Assembly: GCA_964511645.1 (NCBI GenBank)
Contig: CAZEGV010000032.1
Coordinates: 1-31,077, forward strand
Length of the DNA: 31,077 nucleotides
From: CAZEGV01 sp964511645
GTDB taxonomy: Bacteria > Bacteroidota > Bacteroidia > Cytophagales > JAAEPT01
Direction of reading: 5' to 3'
A program made the translations under genes and the position numbers. The notes beneath the pieces are model-generated. The model was not told where the DNA came from, searched no databases, and saw only the letters and a program-made list of their open reading frames with translations. Shown here piece by piece: positions 1-7,335 of the stretch (the first letter of the stretch is position 1; each line of letters begins with the position of its first letter).

Positions 1-54
1 ATATTGCAAAAAACAATTCAATCTAAATTAGACTCATATTATAGTTAAACTGGT
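1..54 (+). repeat. Right end of a MITE-like repeat (second copy at 5801-5854)
   Basis: Bases 1-54 match 5801-5854 at 53 of 54 positions (the mismatch is base 4), and identity stops sharply after the final TGGT in both copies. The match runs to the window edge, so the repeat probably continues to the left outside the window. The shared right boundary and the inverted-repeat ends seen in the complete copy suggest the end of a small non-autonomous mobile element. Confidence 0.75.
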
Positions 55-352
55 GTTACAAATAAAAGAAATTTTACAAAAAAAATGAACTCTATGCCAA
101 AAAACTTTGTGTTACATGAAGGACGCAAAGCAAAAACTTGGCTGTTATCCTAAAACGACAACAATTAACAAGTGGTGTGCCTGAATCACGTAAGTGAGAC
201 ACGAAGGAAAACGGGGTAAATAGCAAAAAATTGGCATCACATCGCCTTTATTAGCAAATGATGTCACGCCCAAATCTTTTTATTCAAAAATAATGTCAAC
301 AAGATATTAATATCATTACCCATATCCGAGTCAAATTATCGTAAATTGCAAA
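55..352. other. Non-coding stretch upstream of uvrD, with an imperfect hairpin at 233-270
   Basis: No convincing reading frame is present. Bases 233-243 and 260-270 can pair at 9 of 11 positions around a 16-base loop. The 3' arm and its flank (260-275, GATGTCACGCCCAAAT) match 5625-5640 at 15 of 16 bases, where they again form the 3' arm of a hairpin, so this is probably a second dispersed repeat type. I found no clear TTTG/TAnnTTTG promoter directly before uvrD. Confidence 0.45.
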
Positions 353-2665
353 ATGGAATATTTGGAAGGCTTAAATGATTCTCAACGTGCTGCGGTTCTT
401 CAAACCGAAGGGCCAGTAATGATTATAGCAGGTGCAGGCTCTGGAAAAACAAGAGTACTAACTTATCGTATTATTCATCTTTTAGAAAAAGGGATAGATC
501 CTTTTAACATCTTGTCTCTTACTTTTACCAATAAGGCATCAAAAGAGATGCGTGAGCGTATCCAAGCCCTTATAGGTTCAGAAGCCAGAAACATCTGGAT
601 GGGAACTTTTCACAGTGTATTTGCTAGAATACTTCGGTCAGAAGCAAGCTTACTAGGTTACCCTAGTAATTTCACTATCTATGACACCACCGACACCAAA
701 TCCTTAATCAAAAGCATTGTCAAAGAGATGAACCTTGACGATAAACTTTACAAACCAAATGCAGTACTCAACAGAATCTCTACAGCTAAAAACAACTTAG
801 TATCAGCACAACAATACAGCCAAAATGGCAACCTAATTGCAGATGATGAGTATGCCAATAGACCTCTTATCAGCAAAATATACAAAACCTACCAAGAAAG
901 ACTTTTTAAGTCTGACGCAATGGATTTTGATGATTTATTATTTAACACAAGTATACTACTAAGAGATCACCCAGAGGTCTTACTCAAATATCAGCACAAG
1001 TTTAAGTATGTGATGGTAGATGAGTTTCAAGACACTAATTTGGCTCAATATTATATTACAAAAAAACTATCTGCGGTGCATCGTAATATTGCCGTGGTAG
1101 GAGATGACGCACAAAGTATTTATGCTTTTAGAGGGGCTAGTATTCAAAACATTCTCAATTTTGAAAAAGACTATGAAGAACTTAAAGTTTTTAAACTAGA
1201 GCAAAACTACCGCTCTACTGACAACATAGTGCAAGCTGCCAATTCAATAATCAAACACAATAGCAAGCAACTAGAAAAGAAAGTATGGACTAGTAATGAG
1301 GAAGGAGATTTAATTCGGGTGTTTCACAACTACTCAGACAGTGAGGAATCAAAACGTATTGCGAATGATATTTTTGAAAAAAAGCATCAAGAAAGTATCC
1401 CTTATGAAAGCTTTGCCATCCTATACAGGACAAACGCCCAGTCAAGAAGCCTAGAGGAAGCCCTACGCAGACTCAACATCCCCTATCAAATTTATGGAGG
1501 TTTATCTTTTTACCAACGAAAAGAAATAAAAGATTTAATCGCTTATTTAAGACTTACAGTCAACCCAAATGATGAAGAAGCATTAAAAAGGATCATTAAT
1601 TACCCTCGAAGAGGTATTGGAGATGGCTCAGTAGCAAAACTTTTTGTCTATGCCAACGAAAAGAACATCTCTATATGGGAAGCATTACAAAGTCCATCTC
1701 AGTACATCAGTGGTAGAATTGCAGGAGGGATTGAAAATTTCTCAATCCTCATAAAAAGCTTTATAATAGAATCACAAAGCAAAGATGCTTACTCTGTAGC
1801 TACACACATAGCCAAAACCACGGGAATTTTACGTGAGTTACACAGCGATAAATCTGTAGAAGGATTAGCTCGATACGAAAACATACAAGAACTCTTAAAT
1901 GGAGTAAAAGAATTTGTAGATAATCCCGAAAACGAAGACAAAACACTAGGAAAGTTTTTACAAGAAGTATCCTTACTGACCAATGCCGACCAAAATAGCG
2001 AACTAAGCGATTTTGTTACCTTAATGACTATCCATAGTTCTAAAGGGCTTGAGTTTAAGCATACCTACGTAGCGGGGATGGAAGAAGAATTATTCCCTTC
2101 TCTAATGATGCTAGAAAGCCGTGAAGACCTAGAAGAAGAACGCCGCCTATTTTATGTAGCCGTTACACGAGCCGAAAGCTCTGTTACGCTATCTTACGCC
2201 TTATCTAGGTATAGATTTGGGAAATTAAAAAACTGCGAACCTAGTAGATTCTTACAAGAAATAGAACCTAAATACCTTGATTATCAAAAACGAAGTGCCC
2301 CACAACAAAAAGAACGAAGTTTTGGTGGTTACGGATCAAATAAGTCAAAACTATCTTCGGGCTACGGAGAAAAAAGTATCAGCACCAAACAAAGCTCTTC
2401 TTACGGAAGTTTACTTGATGGATTAAAGAAAAAAGATACTTACAAAAGCACTATTTCTTCAACAAAAACAAATACAAGGTCATTTTCTGCGGATGACACC
2501 AGCCTACTTACCGAAGGTATGGTCATCGAACATCAAAAGTTTGGGCTAGGAAAAGTCATCCTTATAGAAAACAAAGGACAAGGTAGAAAAGCAAAAGTAT
2601 TGTTTGATAAGTTTGGAGAAAAAACACTTTTGCTTAGCTTTGCTAAATTAAAAATACATTCATAA
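353..2665 (+). CDS. uvrD: UvrD/PcrA-type superfamily 1 DNA helicase
   Basis: ATP-dependent 3'-5' DNA helicase of DNA repair and replication-fork maintenance, cytoplasmic. The 770-residue protein shows the SF1A motifs in order: an N-terminal LNDSQRAAV Q-motif, Walker A AGAGSGKT (residues 27-34), TFTNKA, Walker B DEFQDTN, a GDDAQSIYAFRGA motif III region, LEQNYRS, TIHSSKGLEF and VAVTRAE. After a low-complexity Ser/Lys linker (about 640-720) comes a Tudor-like C-terminal domain beginning LTEGMVIEHQKFGLGKV, which in PcrA/UvrD binds RNA polymerase in transcription-coupled repair. Length and architecture are complete for the family. It starts at an ATG with no obvious Shine-Dalgarno sequence and is followed after 19 bp by the DUF4290 gene, so it probably heads a three-gene transcript ending with murA. 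PcrA versus UvrD naming cannot be decided here. Confidence 0.95.
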   Translation: MEYLEGLNDSQRAAVLQTEGPVMIIAGAGSGKTRVLTYRIIHLLEKGIDPFNILSLTFTNKASKEMRERIQALIGSEARNIWMGTFHSVFARILRSEASLLGYPSNFTIYDTTDTKSLIKSIVKEMNLDDKLYKPNAVLNRISTAKNNLVSAQQYSQNGNLIADDEYANRPLISKIYKTYQERLFKSDAMDFDDLLFNTSILLRDHPEVLLKYQHKFKYVMVDEFQDTNLAQYYITKKLSAVHRNIAVVGDDAQSIYAFRGASIQNILNFEKDYEELKVFKLEQNYRSTDNIVQAANSIIKHNSKQLEKKVWTSNEEGDLIRVFHNYSDSEESKRIANDIFEKKHQESIPYESFAILYRTNAQSRSLEEALRRLNIPYQIYGGLSFYQRKEIKDLIAYLRLTVNPNDEEALKRIINYPRRGIGDGSVAKLFVYANEKNISIWEALQSPSQYISGRIAGGIENFSILIKSFIIESQSKDAYSVATHIAKTTGILRELHSDKSVEGLARYENIQELLNGVKEFVDNPENEDKTLGKFLQEVSLLTNADQNSELSDFVTLMTIHSSKGLEFKHTYVAGMEEELFPSLMMLESREDLEEERRLFYVAVTRAESSVTLSYALSRYRFGKLKNCEPSRFLQEIEPKYLDYQKRSAPQQKERSFGGYGSNKSKLSSGYGEKSISTKQSSSYGSLLDGLKKKDTYKSTISSTKTNTRSFSADDTSLLTEGMVIEHQKFGLGKVILIENKGQGRKAKVLFDKFGEKTLLLSFAKLKIHS

Positions 2666-2684
2666 TCTTTTATACGATATACAC

Positions 2685-3356
2685 ATGGAGCAAGTCGCTA
2701 CTTACAACACACAACAAGAACCTATTATCCTAAAAGAATACGGTAGAAACATTCAAAATCTCGTAAGTAAAATAAAAGCTGAAGAAGACCAAGATCGTAA
2801 ATTATTACTTTCTCACGCCTTGGTACAATTAATGAATCAGCTCAATCCTAATAGTCAAACGGGTAGCCCCGAAGATCTTGCGAAAACTTGGGATTACCTG
2901 CACATCATAGCAGATTTCGACTTAGGACTAGAAAACCCACCACACGAAGTACCAACTCGTGAAAAAGTTTACGGAAAACCCGACCGCATCCCTTATCCAG
3001 AATCTTCTCTTAGATTTCGTCATTATGGTCAGCAAGTACAAGCTTTCATACAAGAAGCTATCAAAATAGAAGATCCTAAAAAAAGAGAAGCTGCCGTTAT
3101 TACAATTGGTAAAATAATGAAACAAAATTATATCCAATGGAATAATGACAAAGTAAGTGATGAGGTCATCATTAAAAATATCAAAATGCTATCCAATGAT
3201 GAACTTGATATCTCACCAGAACTAGTAGCTGAACATAACCTTTTTAAACTTAGTATAAAGCCAGGTAATAACCCGAAAAACAGTAGTAACAGTAGCAATA
3301 ACAACAGAAAACCGAGACGATCAAACAATCGACAAGGAAGATCTCAACGCAGATAA
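2685..3356 (+). CDS. DUF4290 family protein of unknown function
   Basis: A 223-residue cytoplasmic protein with no signal peptide or membrane segment. The folded part (about residues 15-185) is mostly helical and matches what I recall of DUF4290, a family largely confined to Bacteroidota and often found beside murA; no function is established. The C-terminal 30 or so residues are low-complexity Asn/Ser followed by an Arg-rich tail, which could bind nucleic acid (inference). It lies 19 bp after uvrD and 30 bp before murA on the same strand, so cotranscription is likely, but the neighbours do not point to one shared pathway. Confidence 0.85.
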   Translation: MEQVATYNTQQEPIILKEYGRNIQNLVSKIKAEEDQDRKLLLSHALVQLMNQLNPNSQTGSPEDLAKTWDYLHIIADFDLGLENPPHEVPTREKVYGKPDRIPYPESSLRFRHYGQQVQAFIQEAIKIEDPKKREAAVITIGKIMKQNYIQWNNDKVSDEVIIKNIKMLSNDELDISPELVAEHNLFKLSIKPGNNPKNSSNSSNNNRKPRRSNNRQGRSQRR

Positions 3357-3386
3357 AATCAACATCCAATCTTATAGCAGACAATC

Positions 3387-4691
3387 ATGGCATCATTTGA
3401 AGTACAAGGAGGAGCAAAGTTAAAAGGTGAAATAACACCACAAGGAGCAAAGAACGAAGCATTACAAATCTTATGTGCCGTATTGCTTACCGACAAAAAA
3501 ACCACTATTCATAACATTCCTCATATTCGTGACATCAACAAACTACTAGAACTACTATCAACTATTGGAGTTAAACTCAATAAGCTAGACAGTAGCACAA
3601 TAGAATTTGATGCTAGCGAAGTAGACATCAAAAACCTAGAATCAGAAGAATTTAAAGCAAGTGCAAGCTCTATAAGAGGGTCAGTAATGATACTGGGTCC
3701 ATTATTGGCAAGATTTGGAAAAGGAAAACTACCAAAACCTGGTGGGGATAAAATCGGAAGAAGACCAATGGACACACACTTCATTGGACTGCAAAGGTTA
3801 GGTGCAAAATTTAGCTATGATACTAAAAATGGGCTTTACGAAATAGATGCCACGGAACTCAAAGGAGCGTACATGCTACTTGACGAAGCTTCTGTAACAG
3901 GAACAGCCAACATACTAATGGCAGCCGTACTTGCTAAAGGCACTACGACAATTTACAACGCAGCTTGCGAGCCATACATACAACAATTGAGTAGTATGCT
4001 TAACAGCATGGGAGCAAAAATCACAGGAATAGGCTCTAATTTACTTACCATAGAAGGAGTAAAATCACTAGGTGGTTGTACGCACACCATTCTTCCAGAC
4101 ATGATTGAGATTGGTTCTTTCATCGGGTTAGCTGCCATGACTCAGTCAGACATCACTATCAAAAATTGCCGAGTAGATATGCTAGGTATGATTCCTCGTG
4201 TTTTTCAAAAAATGGGAATCAACTTAGAAATTATTGGTGATGACATCCGAGTAAAAGGAAAAGGAAGTTATGAAATCAAAACACTTATAGACGGCTCTAT
4301 CCTTACCATTTCGGATGCACCTTGGCCAGGCTTCACCCCAGATTTATTAAGTATTATATTGGTCATTGCTAGTCAAGCCAAAGGCACAGTACTTATTCAC
4401 CAAAAAATGTTTGAAAGCAGACTATTCTTTGTTGACAAACTAATTGACATGGGAGCTCAAATCATTCTTTGTGACCCACACCGTGCCACAGTAATCGGAT
4501 TGGACAGAAAACACTCATTAAAAGGTATCACAATGACTTCCCCAGACATCCGTGCTGGTGTATCTCTACTGATTGCTGCCCTCTCTGCTGAAGGAACAAG
4601 CACTATCCACAATATAGAGCAAATAGATCGTGGCTACCAATTTATAGACACTCGACTAAATAATTTAGGAGCAAATATAAAAAGAATATAA
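3387..4691 (+). CDS. murA: UDP-N-acetylglucosamine 1-carboxyvinyltransferase (MurA), Asp in place of the catalytic Cys
   Basis: First committed step of peptidoglycan synthesis: transfers enolpyruvate from PEP to UDP-GlcNAc in the cytoplasm. The 434-residue protein has the family length and the EPSP-synthase-like double fold. Substrate residues are visible: GAKNEAL (Lys/Asn, residues 20-26), the Asp of the DAPWPGFTPD stretch, and the Arg of DIRAGVSLL near the C terminus. The active-site loop reads PGGDKIGRRPMD, with Asp121 (codon 3747-3749, GAT) where E. coli MurA has Cys115. That substitution is known from mycobacterial and chlamydial MurA, which remain active but are not alkylated by fosfomycin. 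No terminator hairpin is obvious between murA and the tRNA promoter. Confidence 0.96.
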   Translation: MASFEVQGGAKLKGEITPQGAKNEALQILCAVLLTDKKTTIHNIPHIRDINKLLELLSTIGVKLNKLDSSTIEFDASEVDIKNLESEEFKASASSIRGSVMILGPLLARFGKGKLPKPGGDKIGRRPMDTHFIGLQRLGAKFSYDTKNGLYEIDATELKGAYMLLDEASVTGTANILMAAVLAKGTTTIYNAACEPYIQQLSSMLNSMGAKITGIGSNLLTIEGVKSLGGCTHTILPDMIEIGSFIGLAAMTQSDITIKNCRVDMLGMIPRVFQKMGINLEIIGDDIRVKGKGSYEIKTLIDGSILTISDAPWPGFTPDLLSIILVIASQAKGTVLIHQKMFESRLFFVDKLIDMGAQIILCDPHRATVIGLDRKHSLKGITMTSPDIRAGVSLLIAALSAEGTSTIHNIEQIDRGYQFIDTRLNNLGANIKRI

Positions 4692-4757
4692 AAATCAGGA
4701 ACTCGATCCCTAAGCCGAAAAAATATTTTAAAAAAAAGTAAAATAATTACTTAAGCC

Positions 4758-4788
4758 TTTGCACAGTAAAAGAAATCCCTTACATTTG
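4758..4788 (+). promoter_or_regulatory. Bacteroidota-type promoter for tRNA-Val
   Basis: TTTG at 4758-4761, 19 bp, then TACATTTG at 4781-4788: an exact match to the TTTG/TAnnTTTG (-33/-7) consensus of the Bacteroidota primary sigma factor. It lies 29 bp before the tRNA, fitting a short 5' leader. Confidence 0.75.
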
Positions 4789-4817
4789 CATCACCTTAAC
4801 AGGATAACATAAGTTAA

Positions 4818-4892
4818 GGGCCCTTAGCTCAGTTGGTTCAGAGCACCTCGTTTACACCGAGGGGGTCGTAGGTTCGAATCCTACAGGGCCCA
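4818..4892 (+). tRNA. tRNA-Val (anticodon UAC)
   Basis: A 75-base cloverleaf: acceptor stem GGGCCCT/AGGGCCC, D-loop AGTTGGTT, anticodon stem CCTCG/CGAGG around loop TTTACAC (anticodon TAC, reading GUA and other GUN codons), and T-arm GTAGG-TTCGAAT-CCTAC. Discriminator base A; the 3' CCA is not encoded and must be added after transcription. It has its own promoter upstream and a strong terminator starting two bases downstream. Confidence 0.95.
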
Positions 4893-4893
4893 C

Positions 4894-4923
4894 AAAGCGA
4901 TTCAAAATTGAATCGCTTTTTTT
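4894..4923 (+). terminator. Intrinsic terminator after tRNA-Val
   Basis: Perfect 12-bp stem (4894-4905 with 4908-4919) built on AAAGCGATTCAA, running into a T tract to 4923. Confidence 0.88.
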
Positions 4924-4980
4924 GTCTCCAGTGCAGACGGCACAATATTTGAGACAATGTATTTATAGTATATATCAACA

Positions 4981-5377
4981 GGGCCCGACTGGTATCGACG
5001 GGTTGAGTGGTTGCATATATAAGCATGTAGGCTCATGGAGTGAGAGCCTTAAAAGATAGTTCCAACATACAGTTGCAGAGAATAATTCTTATGCAATGGC
5101 TGCATAGTCTGAACCTAGTTTAGACACCGCTTAGGGTTGAGCTGATAGTTCCCCGGCCATCATCGTGCTACTGGGTTGCTTTACCTCGGTAGATTTTCGG
5201 TGTCGTAACGTAAGGCTGGTTTTGGTAAGGTTTCGCATCCAAAACGAGATAAAGAAACTAAGGTATAACTTGGATGTCTATCTGCGGGTTATATTCAAAA
5301 AAACAAGTATAGACTAAACATGTAGAAAATATGACGGTTGCCTTCTCCGGACGCGAGTTCGAATCTCGCCGGGTCCA
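4981..5377 (+). ncRNA. ssrA: Transfer-messenger RNA (tmRNA)
   Basis: Trans-translation RNA that rescues stalled ribosomes and tags the nascent peptide. The 5' end GGGCCCG pairs with CGGGTCC at 5370-5376, giving the G3-U70 wobble used by alanyl-tRNA synthetase; the T-arm GCGAG-TTCGAAT-CTCGC lies just before it. The 5' stretch GACTGGTATCGACGG is typical of one-piece tmRNA. The tag frame runs from the resume codon GCA at 5075 to TAG at 5105-5107 and reads AENNSYAMAA, ending in the usual Ala-Ala degradation signal. The length of 397 bases is normal for a one-piece tmRNA, and the 3' CCA is not encoded. A weak promoter (TTTG at 4948-4951, TATATATC at 4969-4976) may sit just upstream; otherwise the RNA would have to be processed from the tRNA transcript, which is unlikely given the terminator between them. 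Confidence 0.95.
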
Positions 5378-5385
5378 CAAAACAG

Positions 5386-5418
5386 TTTTGGGTGCGTAAA
5401 TTTGCACTCAAAATTTTT
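5386..5418 (+). terminator. Intrinsic terminator after tmRNA
   Basis: Stem TTTTGGGTGC (5386-5395) with GCACTCAAAA (5404-5413), one G-U pair, 8-base loop, then a T run at 5414-5418. Confidence 0.82.
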
Positions 5419-5496
5419 CACATTCCAAAACTCAAACAATACCTTTTTTCGATTTTTAAAAATTAGAGGTTTACCTTAAAGGTAACCATTAAACTG

Positions 5497-5598
5497 CGTG
5501 AGGGATAGCAGTGGAAATCCTTTTTTGTTTTTGTACTTTGACAGGCTCAGCAGTACAAAATCATAAAAACAAAAAAGATTGGGAACGTATAGCCCGAC
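5497..5598 (+). repeat. REP-like intergenic repeat, copy A
   Basis: A left flank containing GGGATAGCAGTGGAAATCC and a right flank containing GGGAACGTATAGCCCGAC enclose a nested hairpin: 5520-5532 pairs perfectly with 5565-5577 (CTTTTTTG followed by T's), and inside it 5529-5537 can pair with 5552-5560. Copies with the same flanks and different or related stems are at 14361-14433 and (reversed) 17379-17478. It is non-coding and lies between the tmRNA terminator and the MITE-like element. Confidence 0.7.
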
Positions 5599-5630
5599 AT
5601 CTTCTCACCTTTTTCAGGTGAGAAGATGTC
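5596..5630. repeat. Perfect 15-bp hairpin adjoining REP-like copy A
   Basis: Bases 5596-5610 are the exact reverse complement of 5616-5630 with a 5-base loop TTTTC. No T run follows on either strand, so a terminator role is not supported. The 3' arm and flank (5625-5640) nearly repeat 260-275, where they also end a hairpin. Confidence 0.7.
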
Positions 5631-5671
5631 ACGCCTAAATTATTTCTTTTCTCAATAAATATACAAATAAT

Positions 5672-5854
5672 ACCATTTTGATTGTAATATGGTATAATAC
5701 CATATTGACTATAATCTACGTCAATTATCTTGTTTGTTTTTCACATTCTCTTCGTTAAAATAATCTACCGTAACTAGTTATGCTAAATTATTTTGCCTTA
5801 ATAATGCAAAAAACAATTCAATCTAAATTAGACTCATATTATAGTTAAACTGGT
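5672..5854. mobile_element. MITE-like element with imperfect terminal inverted repeats
   Basis: About 183 bp beginning ACCATTTTGATTGTAATATG and ending with the near-inverse CATATTATAGTTAAACTGGT (4 mismatches in 20 positions). The left motif is repeated nearby (5699-5715, ACCATATTGACTATAAT), and that copy matches the right end even better over its core. Bases 5686-5706 form a perfect 10-bp palindrome around one base, and 5757-5794 form a palindrome centred on TAACTAGTTA (5771-5780) with 8-bp outer arms. There is no coding capacity. The right 54 bp recur at 1-54 and stop at the same base, supporting a true element boundary. Flanks ATAAT and ATAAG could be a decayed target duplication; this is weak. 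Confidence 0.6.
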
Positions 5855-5865
5855 ATAAGATACTA

Positions 5866-5904
5866 AACAAAAAAAGCCTAGTCATATTACACGACTAAGC
5901 TTTT
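5866..5904 (-). terminator. Intrinsic terminator of the yceI/OB-fold operon
   Basis: On the minus strand the arm at 5904-5893 pairs with 5883-5872 over 12 positions (one G-U), with a 9-base loop, followed by a T-rich run read from 5875 to about 5866. It sits 18 bp past the stop of the OB-fold gene. Confidence 0.75.
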
Positions 5905-5922
5905 CAACACTAAACAATTTAT

Positions 5923-6384
5923 TTACTTTTGATACATACTACATTTCTCAACAATAGCATCTTCATAAAGTTCTAAATCTTCATCATACTCAGCACCAGA
6001 TCTGATTACACCTTTCACCGTAATCTCGTCCCCCACTTTCACATTGGACAACTCAGCAGTAAACTCTTTCAAGAACGTACAGCTTACTCCCATTTCATCT
6101 CCTGCATCTTTCAGTAAAACTACCGACAAACCAGCACCATCTTTCTCAATAGTCGACACCTTACCAGTAATCGCTAAGATTTTAGACTCTCCATCTGCCG
6201 CCAGATACTTATCATTTGCATCCATATTTGATTTTACAAATTCTTGTACAAGCTCACGAGAACCAATTTCTATATCTGCAGAAGTTGCTTGCACATCTCT
6301 ATGTGGCTGGAATATATAATACGCCGCAGCCAATCCTAATACAATGAAGAACAATACTCCGCCAATAATAATTTTCTTTTTCAT
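5923..6384 (-). CDS. Membrane-anchored OB-fold (tRNA_anti-like) protein
   Basis: A 153-residue protein with one N-terminal hydrophobic helix (about residues 4-25, MKKKIII..VLGLAAAYYIF) and a periplasmic or extracytoplasmic domain. From about residue 68 (ILAITGKVSTIEKDG) to the end (LKVGDEITVKG-like turn, final Cys) it has the strand pattern of the OB-fold family PF12869 (tRNA_anti-like), a common Bacteroidota domain with no defined ligand. Two cysteines, in SCTF and EKCSM, could form a disulfide. It starts 3 bp after the stop of the YceI-family gene and the pair ends at a clear terminator, so they form a two-gene operon. A role in envelope or lipid homeostasis is suggested by that pairing only. 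Confidence 0.75.
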   Translation of the reverse strand: MKKKIIIGGVLFFIVLGLAAAYYIFQPHRDVQATSADIEIGSRELVQEFVKSNMDANDKYLAADGESKILAITGKVSTIEKDGAGLSVVLLKDAGDEMGVSCTFLKEFTAELSNVKVGDEITVKGVIRSGAEYDEDLELYEDAIVEKCSMYQK

Positions 6385-6387
6385 GAT

Positions 6388-6933
6388 TTAGTATTTTACA
6401 TCTACGGTAATCTCAACAGTCTTTGCGATATTTTTAGATGGCTTTCCCTTTGTGAAAAAGACTCCGTAATCACCTAAAGCAATAGAAAACATAGCTTTAG
6501 CACTTGTTTTCCCACCTTTTACCGTTACCACACCTTTTTCAGTTACTTTTTTAGTAACGCCGTGAATAGTTAAACTACCAGCAACAGACACATTATAAAC
6601 CCCATCTTTAGTAAAATCTACAGCACTTAAATCAGTGATATTTCCTTTGAATTTTGCCTTAGGGAACTGTTTAGTATCTAAAAATTTTGCACTATTAAAA
6701 TGTTTTTGCCTAAGAGCTGGCTCTAATTCAAAACTTTGCATCGGTACTGAAAACACAAATTTACCAGTCGATTTCTCTAGTGAACTAATCACCTTATAAT
6801 TATGAGATGTGATGTCCTCAGCCTCAGTATGAGAGTAAAACTTAACATCTCCTGTCTTTGTAATTAACTTATCTTGTGCAAACGACGTGATAGCTAATAA
6901 TGATGATCCGATAATTAAAATAATTTTTTTCAT
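6388..6933 (-). CDS. YceI-family secreted lipocalin-like protein
   Basis: YceI proteins are extended beta-barrels resembling lipocalins that bind isoprenoid or other lipid chains in the periplasm. The 181-residue protein has a signal peptide (MKKIILIIGSSLLAITSFAQ, cleavage near A19-Q20) and typical YceI blocks: TKTGDVKFYSHT at the mature N terminus, FELEPALRQKHFNSAKFLDTK, FPKAKFKG, SLTIHGVTKKV and a closing EITVDVKY strand. Length is normal. It is the first gene of an operon with the OB-fold protein and is preceded by an ECF-type promoter-like sequence, so stress-dependent expression is plausible. The ligand cannot be read from the sequence. Confidence 0.9.
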   Translation of the reverse strand: MKKIILIIGSSLLAITSFAQDKLITKTGDVKFYSHTEAEDITSHNYKVISSLEKSTGKFVFSVPMQSFELEPALRQKHFNSAKFLDTKQFPKAKFKGNITDLSAVDFTKDGVYNVSVAGSLTIHGVTKKVTEKGVVTVKGGKTSAKAMFSIALGDYGVFFTKGKPSKNIAKTVEITVDVKY

Positions 6934-6968
6934 GGTTTTATTGATTTAGTTTTTAATTCATTTACCCC

Positions 6969-6997
6969 TTAGTCGTGCATCTTTACAAAACCTTACA
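6969..6997 (-). promoter_or_regulatory. Probable ECF-sigma promoter of the yceI operon
   Basis: On the minus strand TGTAAGG (6997-6991) is followed after 15 bp by CGACTAA (6975-6969), resembling the GTAA-type -35 and CGtC/CGAC-type -10 boxes of ECF sigma factors at their usual spacing. The start codon is 36 bp downstream. No good TAnnTTTG box is present. The cognate sigma factor is unknown; one sigma/anti-sigma pair is encoded at 17491-18310. Confidence 0.45.
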
Positions 6998-6999
6998 GA

Positions 7000-7335
7000 T
7001 AATCACATTTTTTTATTTGGGGGCTTCCCATTCGGCGGAAAACCTTACTACAAGACGAAAGTAAACACACCCCCTCATGGTCGGGCTGTTCGTACTCATC
7101 CCATAAACTTCGCTCTGCTACGTTTCGTGATTCAAACAAATGCTACCACCATGTCCGTCTACTGACGAATCCCTAAGCCAACATTATAATTCAAAAAAAA
7201 ACATTCTTTCAGTGAGTAAAACGCAACAAACATCGAGATGTAACTTATCAAAAAAGAAAATATAATAGACCTACATTTCAACATTCTTAATTAATCATTC
7301 TTAATTTTTAATTACTTCCCTAGTTTTAATTATAT
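7000..7335. other. Non-coding stretch between divergent genes, with a degenerate REP-like copy (about 7081-7187, reversed)
   Basis: Read on the minus strand the segment starts GGCTTAGGGATTCG (7187-7174) and ends GAACAGCCCGACC near 7080, recalling the flanks of the REP-like elements at 5497 and 14361, but the middle is different and no strong central hairpin is visible. Bases 7331-7338 (TATATTTG) match the -7 consensus but lack a TTG at the right distance. I see no gene here. Confidence 0.4.

Noticed and set aside
4838..5026. Minus-strand open frame of 62 codons across the tRNA-Val and tmRNA start
   Set aside because: It is the antisense of a tRNA and tmRNA; its GPCRIRTYDPLG-like stretch is a familiar artefact of reading the T-arm backwards, and both RNAs and their terminator fully explain the sequence.
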